Translations under genes and position numbers: made by a program
Source: an uncultured Clostridia bacterium
Lineage (GTDB): Bacteria > Bacillota > Clostridia > Christensenellales > Borkfalkiaceae
Assembly: GCA_947630605.1 (NCBI GenBank)
Contig: CANRIO010000001.1
Span: forward strand, 1 to 64,000
Length of the DNA stretch: 64,000 nucleotides
Reading direction: 5' to 3'
Notes under the pieces: model-generated
The model's input: the letters and a program-made list of their open reading frames with translations, nothing else
Databases searched by the model: none
Told to the model about the DNA's origin: nothing
In this document: positions 10,001-17,299 of the stretch, piece after piece
Layout: each line of letters opens with the position of its first letter
How positions within the stretch are numbered: the stretch's first letter is position 1

Positions 10001-10139
10001 TGCAAGAAAGGTACTTCTTCAGGGAACGCTCGCCAAGGCCGTCCTCGCCGAAAAGGTCGAGGAGGGCACGCGCGAGGGCTTCACGAAGGAGCTCGACATC
10101 AACGGCGACAGGGCCGTCCTCACCATCGTAAAACTGTAA
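7020..10139 (+). CDS. ileS: Isoleucyl-tRNA synthetase, eukaryote-like (type 2) form
   Basis: GKPHIGHVL, KMSKHKGNVVDPW, LAWTTTPWTLPSN, WYFYTNSAPWIPSRF. Confidence 0.97.
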   Translation: MYRKVDTSLDFVEREREIAKFWKENKIFEKSIEKNEGGEEFSFFDGPPTANGKPHIGHVLTRVMKDIMPRYETMKGKHVLRKAGWDTHGLPVELEVEKSLGIDGKPQIEKFGIEPFIQKCKQSVWKYQSEWEKMSDAVGYWVDMEHPYVTYHDDYIESEWWALKRMHEMGLLYKGHKIVPYCPRCGTALSSHEVAQGYKDVKETSAVARFKVEGKENTYILAWTTTPWTLPSNVALCMNPNEDYVEIEAEDGTHYILAEALAGKFFENFQVVERRKGSEYEGTMYEPLFDWAKGSFREKAYFVVCDGYVTLTDGTGVVHIAPAFGEDDYRVGKKYRLPVVQLVNERGCFDERCPELDGLFAKKADSVILEMLKSRGLLFKKLPYEHSYPHCWRCDTPLLYYARASWFIEVTKVKDALIAANRSVNWIPETIKEGRMGNFLENVIDWGLSRDRYWGTPLPVWVCEDCGEVVVIGSKKELCERTGAPENIELHRPYLDGLTCTCPRCGGSCKRTPEVIDCWFDSGSMPFAQYHYPFENKDLFEETFPADFISEAVDQTRGWFYTLLVISTILFGKAPFKTCIVLGHVNDQNGVKMSKHKGNVVDPWTVLSKQGADATRWYFYTNSAPWIPSRFGAEAVSESQRKFQGTLWNTYAFFTLYAGIDGYDPSKYDLKKCKLSLMDKWVLSKLNTLVGEVDGMLSAYNITDSARAIQDFADALSNWYVRRGRDRYWGAEMTEDKAAAYTTLYTVLLTLSKLIAPYMPFMAEMMYQNLVPAFFPEEPISVHLCDYPVADMVWVDPVLEAGMQDVLNVVELGRSARNSGNIKNRQPLKEMLVASDRKLGIEGELEAVTLDELNVKSLKLLSGGEELVTYNLKPQLRTLGPKYGKKLRLITEFLQNCNAAEVVATVKTGEPYRVDLDGEVELFEEDLQIFTSSAHGYATAQGYGITVALNTELSEELLDEGAERELISKIQSMRKEAGFEVTDRIALYHVAEGRARKVLLQGTLAKAVLAEKVEEGTREGFTKELDINGDRAVLTIVKL

Positions 10140-10165
10140 CTTTCCCATCACATCGCAAAAATGAG

Positions 10166-10233
10166 GCCTTCCCCCATGGAACGGGCCCCGAAAGCAGTTG
10201 TCTTTTGGGGCGCATCGGCGGGGGAAGGCTTTT
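10166..10233 (+). terminator. Nested double-hairpin terminator after ileS
   Basis: Outer stem GCCTTCCCCC/GGGGGAAGGC + TTTT; inner stem GCCCCGAAAG/CTTTTGGGGC. Confidence 0.65.
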
Positions 10234-10302
10234 ATCTACTTATCGCGGTTTTTGCACAAAAAAATGAAAAAATAAAAAATTGCAAAGATTATGCGGAATG
10301 AT

Positions 10303-10331
10303 TTGTCGAATTTTGCAAAATGTTATATAAT
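10303..10331 (+). promoter_or_regulatory. Sigma-A promoter TTGTCG-N17-TATAAT
   Basis: 17-bp spacer; -10 ends 6 nt before ATG 10338. Confidence 0.7.
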
Positions 10332-10337
10332 GGCTGT

Positions 10338-11807
10338 ATGCTCGTTCAAGTTTTTCCCAAGCTCAAGAATTTTTTGCCCGTGAAGATCCTGCGCGGATAT
10401 TTTGCCTCTCCGCTGCATGTCGTCCTCATCGGGTTTTTGATGACGCTCGGCGAACTGCTTGCGATCGAGCTCGCCGTCTTCTGGTGCGACATCCTTCTTG
10501 CGGCCATCTCGCTCCTTCTATCGGACGATACTCTTGCCGTCGTTCCCGTCGCCTGTTGCGGCTATATGACGATCGCTTCAAAGAACAACACCATCAAGGC
10601 TGCCGAAATGGGGGAGACGACCATCTTTCAGGATCCCACCTTCCATAAGCACCTTTTCGGGCTGCTGCTTTTTATCGTCATTCTGCTCCTCATCCGCCTT
10701 GTGACCCTTCTCATCGAAGATCCCCGCCGTGCGGGTATGCCGCGCCTTCTTCCGGGGTTTGCGGCGCTCGGGCTCGCCTATCTGCTCAGCGGAGGGGGAT
10801 CCTCCCACTATTCTTCGAGGACCGTCCTCTTTGGCTTCGTGCAGATCGCGTCCCTCGCCTTTTTCTACCTCTATTTCCACTTCACGCTGGACTTTAAGAA
10901 GATCAGGAAGGACTATGCGCCCGCGCTCTTCTTTGTGATCGGGCTCTTCCTCTCCGTGCAGATCATCGGCATGTACGGTGGGAAGTGGGTGCATCTTCCC
11001 GACGGCTCCGTCGACCGCACCTGGCTCTACACGGGATGGGGGACATACAACAACGTCGGCGGGGTCATGGCGATGTGTATCCCCGCACCCTTCTACTTTG
11101 TGACGGCAAGAAAGCGCGGATACTTCTTCATGTTCCCCGCGATCTACTTTCTCATTGCCGTCTTTCTCACGCAGAGCCGCGGGAGCATCCTCTTCGGGAC
11201 GGTCGTCTTTATCGCCTGCCTTATCTGGGTGCTCATCAAGACGCGCGGGCGGGTAAAGCAGGGCGTCCTGCTCTTCTCCATCGCCATCATTCTCCTTTTG
11301 ATGCTCCTCCTCTTTGCCTTCCAAGGCAAGATCGACGCCCTCTTTGCCTCCCTGAAAGAGGCGGGCACGGACGACAGCAACCGCTTCAACATCTGGAAGA
11401 GGTGCTGGAAGACCTTCAAGGGCAATCCCGTCCTCGGCGTCGGCTTCTACGACACGCCGGGCTTCGGCTTTGCATATAACGCAAACCACGGCGCCTTTAT
11501 GCCCGCGCGGGCGCACAACACCATCATTCAGCTCTTTGCGACGGGCGGCGTCGTGCTCGTGGCGGCCTATATCCTCCACCGCGTCGAGACCTTTGTTCTC
11601 CTTTTCAAAAAACCTTCCCCCGAGAAGACCTTCGCCTTCTTCGTCGTGCTCGCCCTCATCCTCACGAGCCTTCTCGACTGCCACTTCTTCAACATCGGCC
11701 CGGGGATCCTGTACGGCATCGTGCTCGCCTTTGCGGAAAATTCCGATCGCATGAGAAGCGGGAAGATCCGCCCCGAACTTCGGACATGCCCCGCCCGTAA
11801 GGCGTGA
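10338..11807 (+). CDS. O-antigen ligase/polymerase-like (Wzy/WaaL) membrane protein
   Basis: Multi-TM with SRGSILFG and GVGFYDTPGF...RAHNTIIQLFATGG signature; upstream ATG 10320 lies within the promoter region. Confidence 0.8.
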   Translation: MLVQVFPKLKNFLPVKILRGYFASPLHVVLIGFLMTLGELLAIELAVFWCDILLAAISLLLSDDTLAVVPVACCGYMTIASKNNTIKAAEMGETTIFQDPTFHKHLFGLLLFIVILLLIRLVTLLIEDPRRAGMPRLLPGFAALGLAYLLSGGGSSHYSSRTVLFGFVQIASLAFFYLYFHFTLDFKKIRKDYAPALFFVIGLFLSVQIIGMYGGKWVHLPDGSVDRTWLYTGWGTYNNVGGVMAMCIPAPFYFVTARKRGYFFMFPAIYFLIAVFLTQSRGSILFGTVVFIACLIWVLIKTRGRVKQGVLLFSIAIILLLMLLLFAFQGKIDALFASLKEAGTDDSNRFNIWKRCWKTFKGNPVLGVGFYDTPGFGFAYNANHGAFMPARAHNTIIQLFATGGVVLVAAYILHRVETFVLLFKKPSPEKTFAFFVVLALILTSLLDCHFFNIGPGILYGIVLAFAENSDRMRSGKIRPELRTCPARKA

Positions 11808-12058
11808 CGGACAAAAACACCAAAGCTTCATACGAAAACGCAACCCCCCTCAAAGCTCGCGCTCTGAGGGGGGTCACATATGATAAGGGGGAAAATTAGG
11901 ATGATCGCATTTGATGATTTTATTATAGTCGAAATCGTGCAGAAAGTAAAAGATTTTGTCAAAATTTTTTATACGCAAAATTTTCGCACGCTCTTTTCAA
12001 CGGTTGTGAAAAGTTTACACGCGGGCGGCGGCAAAAGGTGATTTATTCACAAAAAATT

Positions 12059-12571
12059 TCACATCACGCGGCACAAAAGGCACCCCGCGACGACGCCGAG
12101 AAAATTTGCGCCGAGGGCGATCAGGGTGGGGCGGAAGAGCCGCTTCTTTTTCAGCCCCGCGAAATAGACGGCGGAGATGTAAAAGACGGTCTCACTCGAG
12201 CCGTACGCCACGCATGCACAGCGGCCGATGTAGCTGTCGGGACCGTAGGCGGAGAGAAGTTCGGAAAGAAGGGCGGTGGACCCGCTTCCCGAGAAGGGTT
12301 TGATGAGGACGAGGGGGGAGATCTCGGGCGGGATGCCGAGGGCGCGGAAGGCGGGGGAAAGGAAGTTCGTCAGCATCCTTGCAAGCCCGCTCATCTCGAA
12401 GAGGGAGGAGAGGATGAGCATGGCGGCGAGGTATGGGAAGATGGAAAGAATGAGGGGGACGGCCTCCTTCACCCCCTCCGCGAAGCAGTCATAGAGCTTG
12501 ACCCGCCGCACAAGGCCGTAGATAAAGACGGCGAGAAAGAGGACGGGAATGATGAGGGCGACCCATTTCAT
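12059..12571 (-). CDS. spmB: Spore maturation protein B-like
   Basis: FPYLAAMLILSSLFEMSG, LVLIKPFSGSGSTALLSELL, GSSETVFYISAVYF. Confidence 0.9.
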   Translation of the reverse strand: MKWVALIIPVLFLAVFIYGLVRRVKLYDCFAEGVKEAVPLILSIFPYLAAMLILSSLFEMSGLARMLTNFLSPAFRALGIPPEISPLVLIKPFSGSGSTALLSELLSAYGPDSYIGRCACVAYGSSETVFYISAVYFAGLKKKRLFRPTLIALGANFLGVVAGCLLCRVM

Positions 12572-13146
12572 GCGGGCCGCCTCTTTGTATGGAGAGGTCT
12601 TTTTGCGGAATGCGTCATGAAGACGAGGACTGCGCCCAAAAGGGTGGAAAGGAGGGTGGAAAGGAGGGTGGGGAGAAAGATGTCTGCGGGGGATGGCGAG
12701 CCCGCGGAAAGGCGGAGGGCGATGACGGTGGTGGGGAGAAGCTGCAGACTTGTCGCATTGAGCACAAAGAGCATGTCGGCGGCATAGCCGTTCCCGCTCT
12801 CCAAAAAGCGTTTCGTCGCCTTGATGCCGAGGGGCGTCGGAGCCCCGGGAAGACCCAAAAGATTTGCGGAGAGATTCCCGCCCGCAAGCGAGAGCGCCTC
12901 CCTGTCATTTGAGCGAAACAAACGCCGCATCGCGGGCATGGTATGCCCTGTTATCTTCTCCGCAAGGCCGCTCTTCTCCAAGATCTTAAAAAATCCCAAC
13001 CACACGCAGTAGACGGCGAGAAGGGACAGAGCGAGCGTTGCCGCCTTTTCCCCGCCCGAGAGCATGGCGGGCAGAAACCCGTCGGGGTTAGAAAAAAGGA
13101 AGAGCGCGCACGACAAAAGAAAGATGACCGCAAAGATTCCGTTCAC
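12568..13146 (-). CDS. spmA: Spore maturation protein A-like
   Basis: GGNLSANLLGLPGAPTPLGIKA; overlaps spmB by 4 nt. Confidence 0.9.
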   Translation of the reverse strand: MNGIFAVIFLLSCALFLFSNPDGFLPAMLSGGEKAATLALSLLAVYCVWLGFFKILEKSGLAEKITGHTMPAMRRLFRSNDREALSLAGGNLSANLLGLPGAPTPLGIKATKRFLESGNGYAADMLFVLNATSLQLLPTTVIALRLSAGSPSPADIFLPTLLSTLLSTLLGAVLVFMTHSAKRPLHTKRRPA

Positions 13147-13202
13147 GCTCTACTATATTGTCATTTTTTGCAGAATAGACGCGAAAAACCAAATTTCTCT
13201 CC

Positions 13203-13455
13203 CGCGTCATGCTGCCCCGCCCGCACGTTCTGATCGCCATCGAAGGTCGGCACGAGTGCCGACTTTCGGCACGAAGTAACGTAGTTGAAGCATCACATTA
13301 TTATTCGGACTTCGTATCAGGGGATTCTTCGGGGAGTTGCCCCGTCGGAAATCCATATAAACCCCATCGCCTCAGAATGACGCGCTTACCACAATTCGGA
13401 CTTTGTAATTCGGGATTCTTCGCTTCGCTCAGAATGACGCGAACCCACTAACCCC
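13203..13455. repeat. Dispersed intergenic hairpin repeats (locus R2)
   Basis: CGGCAC-ga-GTGCCGA-ctt-TCGGCAC-ga (13248-13274), ATTCT-tc-GC-ttc-GC-tc-AGAAT (13415-13435). Confidence 0.8.
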
Positions 13456-13588
13456 TCGCCCGTCGTCATTTCGTCTGAAAAGGCATTCATTCGACAGCGT
13501 TTTTTTCTTCTAAACGCAAAAGATGCGGCATACATTGTTATAGCTCGGGCGAAAAGCCCCCCCAACGAAAATTTTAAGAGGTGACGCA

Positions 13589-14320
13589 ATGAGTGATGAA
13601 TTGAGTTATGCCGAGATGCTCGAGATCCCCGTGGAGACGGTGACCGTCAGCAAGAAGGAAAAAAAGAAAAAGTGGAGAGAGGAGCCGCTCTCCGATCAGC
13701 TCGTGAAGGAGGTCAACGACCGCATGGAGGCGAGCGACCCCGCCTATGCCGAGAGTAAGCCCATCGAGCGCGAATACGGCCTGCGGCCCAAAAAGAGTGC
13801 GAATGCGAGGAAGATCCTCATCGCCGAACTCGTCGCCGTCGTCGCCCTGTGTGCGACCATCTTCCTCACCAATCTCCTTCTCCCCAACAGCGCGATCAAC
13901 ACCGCCGTGCGCGGGCTCTTCAAGGGGAAGGCGGCGGAGGCGACGGACACGCGCACCTATGCGGACTTCACCCTCTCCCCCGTCGTCTCGGGCGATGCGG
14001 AAGTGGAGGTGACCGTCTCCGACAGCGGCATGCTCACCTTTACGGGCGACACCGTCGTCTATGTGCCCGCAGAGGGCAAACTCGAGACGCTCTCGGGAAC
14101 GCCTGCGACGGGCTACACCGCGCGCATCCGCCACTCGGACAGTTTCTCCACGATCATCAGCGGGCTGGACGGCGTCGGCCATGAGATCGGCGAGACCATC
14201 CGCCCCGGCGTGCCCTTCGGCTACACCGACGGCGATGGAGCGGTGAACGTCATCTTCTATGACGGCGAGAATGTCATCCAAAACGTCGCACTCACCGAGG
14301 GCACCCTTGCATGGAGCTGA
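13589..14320 (+). CDS. spoIVFA: SpoIVFA-like membrane protein (degenerate LytM/M23)
   Basis: Single TM after a charged N-terminus, LytM-like C-terminal half, directly upstream of an M50 protease. Confidence 0.55.
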   Translation: MSDELSYAEMLEIPVETVTVSKKEKKKKWREEPLSDQLVKEVNDRMEASDPAYAESKPIEREYGLRPKKSANARKILIAELVAVVALCATIFLTNLLLPNSAINTAVRGLFKGKAAEATDTRTYADFTLSPVVSGDAEVEVTVSDSGMLTFTGDTVVYVPAEGKLETLSGTPATGYTARIRHSDSFSTIISGLDGVGHEIGETIRPGVPFGYTDGDGAVNVIFYDGENVIQNVALTEGTLAWS

Positions 14321-15161
14321 AAAATTAAGGCACAGGGCGGGTGGGATCAAGGTCGCCGTCCATCCGCTCTTTCTTGCGGTCGGCATCCTTTCCGCCTTCA
14401 CGGGAGGGATGCTGCTCTTTATCGCCGCGGTGCTCGCCGCCCTCGAACACGAGCTTGCCCACGCCTTGGCCGCACGGCGGTTCGGATTTGAATTAAATAA
14501 GATCGTCCTCATGCCGTACGGCGCGGTCATCTCGGGGGACATCGCGGGCATGGGTAGGGGCAATGAGCTCAAAGTGCTTGCCGCGGGGCCGCTTGTCAGC
14601 CTTGCGACGGGGCTTGCATTCGTCGCGCTCTGGTGGCTCTATCCCGAAGTTTACCCCTTCACCGAACTTGCGGCGAGCGTCTCTTTTTCCCTCTTTTTTG
14701 TCAACCTTCTGCCCGCGTACCCTTTGGACGGCGGCAGGATGTTGAGTCTTCTTTTGCAGCCCATCGGGAAGAAGCGGGCGAAGATCGTATGCGGGATCCT
14801 GAGCATTCTCACCGCGCTCGGCATCCTCGGATACTTCATATGGAGCTGTTTTTCCGCCCCCAACTTCTCCGCCCTCGCCTTCTCGCTCTTGCTCCTTTTC
14901 GGCGCGTTCGGCGGCGGGAGCTATGGGCGCATCACCTTCTCCCCCAAGCGGTTTTTGCGGGGCGTGGAGGAAAGGCGGGTGGCCGTCGACGGCAGCGTCA
15001 GCGTGCAAAATGCGATACGGTTTTTGCGGGAAGACCGCTATCTCACCCTCATCCTCTTTGAGGAGGGCGAGTATTTGGGGGAGCTCTCCGAGGAGGAGTT
15101 CCTTTCCGCCATGCAGAAAGGCGCATACGCCCAGCCTCTCCGCTCCCTTCTCACGATATAA
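14307..15161 (+). CDS. spoIVFB: SpoIVFB-like site-2 protease (M50B) with CBS-like C-terminus
   Basis: EHELAHALAARR (HExxH) and NLLPAYPLDGGR; likely TTG start 14307 overlapping the upstream stop, GAGGG SD. Confidence 0.8.
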   Translation: MHGAEKLRHRAGGIKVAVHPLFLAVGILSAFTGGMLLFIAAVLAALEHELAHALAARRFGFELNKIVLMPYGAVISGDIAGMGRGNELKVLAAGPLVSLATGLAFVALWWLYPEVYPFTELAASVSFSLFFVNLLPAYPLDGGRMLSLLLQPIGKKRAKIVCGILSILTALGILGYFIWSCFSAPNFSALAFSLLLLFGAFGGGSYGRITFSPKRFLRGVEERRVAVDGSVSVQNAIRFLREDRYLTLILFEEGEYLGELSEEEFLSAMQKGAYAQPLRSLLTI

Positions 15162-15170
15162 AAAACGGGC

Positions 15171-15199
15171 TTGCCATGCGCCCGCATTTATGCTATAAT
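15171..15199 (+). promoter_or_regulatory. Promoter of rsmA (TTGCCA-N17-TATAAT)
   Basis: Consensus boxes, 17-bp spacer. Confidence 0.75.
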
Positions 15200-15298
15200 A
15201 ATAGGAGCCGAAGAGGCCTTCGGCTCTTTATCCTATGTGAAAGGACATGCCCTCATCCAAAGTATTTGCGTTTGAGGCGGCGTTATGAGAGGAAAAGC

Positions 15299-16135
15299 AT
15301 GGAAACACGCGACATCCTGATAAAAAACGGGTTTGTCTTCAAAAAGCAATACGGGCAGAATTTTCTGACGGACACCAACCTTCTTGCCGCCATCGCGGAG
15401 GACGCGGGGGTGGAGAAGACTTCCTCCGTCCTCGAGATCGGCGCGGGCGCGGGCGCGCTCACAAGGGAGCTCTCCCTTCGGGCAAAGAAGGTGATCGCCT
15501 TCGAGATCGACAAAAGTTTGCAGCCCGTCCTGGCGGAGACGCTCTCGGGCTGTGAAAATACGGAGGTCATCTTCCGCGACTTCATGAAGTGCGACCTTGC
15601 CGCCATCGAAGAGGAGCTCGGGCCATACCATGTCGCGGCCAACCTGCCCTATTACATCACGACGCCCGTTTTGATGCGCTTTGTCGAGGAGGCCAAACTT
15701 TGCAAGAGCATCACCGTGATGGTGCAGGAGGAGGTCGCCTCGCGCTTTGTCGCAAAGGCGGGCACGGCGGACTACGGGGCGGTCACCGCGGCCATTGCCC
15801 TTCGGGGGGAGGCCCGCATCACGCGAAAAGTCCCGCGGACGATGTTCTTCCCCCGTCCGAATGTGGATTCCGCCGTCGTGCACATCGCCATCGAGGAGGG
15901 GAGGATCGCGGTCAAAAGCGGACATGCCTACCGCGAGGTCGTTCGCGCGGCCTTCTCTTCGCGGAGAAAGACGCTCGAAAACAACCTGATGTCCGCCTTC
16001 CGCCTTCCACGCGAGCGGGCGCAAAAACTGCTTTTAACGGCGGGCATCGAGGCGGGCGTCCGCGGGGAGACGCTCTCCCCCGAACAATTCGCCCGTCTTG
16101 CCGATGTCCTCGTTTCAGACGGCGTCTTGCAATGA
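15299..16135 (+). CDS. rsmA: 16S rRNA (adenine1518-N6/adenine1519-N6)-dimethyltransferase
   Basis: KKQYGQNFLTD, VLEIGAGAGALTREL, NLPYYITTPVLM. Confidence 0.97.
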   Translation: METRDILIKNGFVFKKQYGQNFLTDTNLLAAIAEDAGVEKTSSVLEIGAGAGALTRELSLRAKKVIAFEIDKSLQPVLAETLSGCENTEVIFRDFMKCDLAAIEEELGPYHVAANLPYYITTPVLMRFVEEAKLCKSITVMVQEEVASRFVAKAGTADYGAVTAAIALRGEARITRKVPRTMFFPRPNVDSAVVHIAIEEGRIAVKSGHAYREVVRAAFSSRRKTLENNLMSAFRLPRERAQKLLLTAGIEAGVRGETLSPEQFARLADVLVSDGVLQ

Positions 16136-16167
16136 ATTATCTCAAAAAAACCTTGGAGGAAGGGAAT

Positions 16168-17061
16168 ATGACGATCACAAGTTTTGATAAAGAAGAGATC
16201 TTTGTCCGCGAATGGGCGGAAGTCGAGGAGCCGAAGGGGGTCGTGCAGATCGTCCACGGCATGGCGGAGCACTGCGGACGGTACGAGGCTTTTGCCCGCT
16301 ATCTGAATGCGCACGGCTATATCGTCGTCGCCGACGACCACCGCGGCCACGGCAACACCGACCCTGCAACGCTCGGCTACCGCAAGGGGGACATGTTTGC
16401 CGACGTCGTCCGCGATGAGGCGTGCATCACCGACTCTTATAAGGAGAAATATAAGGGGCTAAAGTATTTCATCTTCGGATTTTCCTTCGGCTCTTTTGTC
16501 ACGCAGAGCTATCTCGGAAAGTATTGCGGCAAGGTGGACGGAGCGGTCATCGCGGGCAGTTCCCACAAGAAGGACTTCGAGGTGTATATGGGCTCCCTCG
16601 TCGCGGGGCTGGGGTGCATGTTCGGCATGGCAAAAAAGCCCGCAAAGTTCATCGAGAAGCTCTCCTTCGGGGCATATGCGAAGAAGTTCGAGGACAGGGA
16701 ATGGCTCTCCACCGACGCCGAGAACAACGCCGCATACAGGGGGGATCCGCTCTGCGGGTTCACCTGTTCCTTCCGCTTCTATAAGGATTTCTTCAGGGGC
16801 CTTCGCCGCCTTTATACATCAAAATACAAAGCGGGGCTGAAAAAAGACCTTCCCGTCCTCCTCGCCTCGGGTGCCGATGACCCCGTGGGGAATATGAGCA
16901 AGGGGGTGAAGAAACTCTACCGTTTCTATACGGAGAAGGCGGGCATGCAACATGTGGAGATGAAACTCTTCGAGGGGAGCCGCCACGAGTTTTTGAACGA
17001 AAAAGAAGGCCGCGACGAGAAGTGGGGCACCGTCCTCGACTTCTTCCGATCGCACTCTTGA
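16168..17061 (+). CDS. Alpha/beta hydrolase, serine aminopeptidase S33 / monoacylglycerol lipase-like
   Basis: QIVHGMAEHCGRYEAFARYL, DDHRGHG, FGFSFGSFVTQSYL; GGAGGAAGGG SD before ATG 16168. Confidence 0.88.
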   Translation: MTITSFDKEEIFVREWAEVEEPKGVVQIVHGMAEHCGRYEAFARYLNAHGYIVVADDHRGHGNTDPATLGYRKGDMFADVVRDEACITDSYKEKYKGLKYFIFGFSFGSFVTQSYLGKYCGKVDGAVIAGSSHKKDFEVYMGSLVAGLGCMFGMAKKPAKFIEKLSFGAYAKKFEDREWLSTDAENNAAYRGDPLCGFTCSFRFYKDFFRGLRRLYTSKYKAGLKKDLPVLLASGADDPVGNMSKGVKKLYRFYTEKAGMQHVEMKLFEGSRHEFLNEKEGRDEKWGTVLDFFRSHS

Positions 17062-17075
17062 AAAACAGATAAGCA

Positions 17076-17108
17076 ATGCCCGAGGCACCTCCGCCCCGGG
17101 CATGAATT
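17076..17108 (+). terminator. Intrinsic terminator-like hairpin
   Basis: ATGCCCG..CGGGCAT stem then GAATTTTATA. Confidence 0.5.
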
Positions 17109-17140
17109 TTATAAAAGAAGTTATAGTTTGAAAAGTCAAC

Positions 17141-17187
17141 ATCTTACACACGATCTTGCACACGATCTTGCACACGATCTTGCACAC
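17141..17187. repeat. 12-bp tandem repeat (ACACGATCTTGC)
   Basis: Three perfect units plus partial flanking units. Confidence 0.9.
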
Positions 17188-17299
17188 TTTGCGTGAAAAA
17201 GAGCGAGACGGTAGCAAAAAGCCTTCCCTCGCATGCGGGGGAAGGCGTCGTCTTATATCGTCTTATAAAAGATGGGGCCCCGGCTTCGTTTCAAAATTT

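Noticed and set aside
11843-11874. ACCCCCCTCA..TGAGGGGGGT hairpin after the O-antigen ligase gene
   Set aside because: Perfect stem but no T-run on either side, so not called as a terminator
13386-13589. 67-aa ORF containing RHSERSEESR
   Set aside because: Translation of the dispersed hairpin repeat, not a protein
17141-17187. Tandem repeat considered as CRISPR
   Set aside because: 12-bp direct tandem units without spacers and no cas genes
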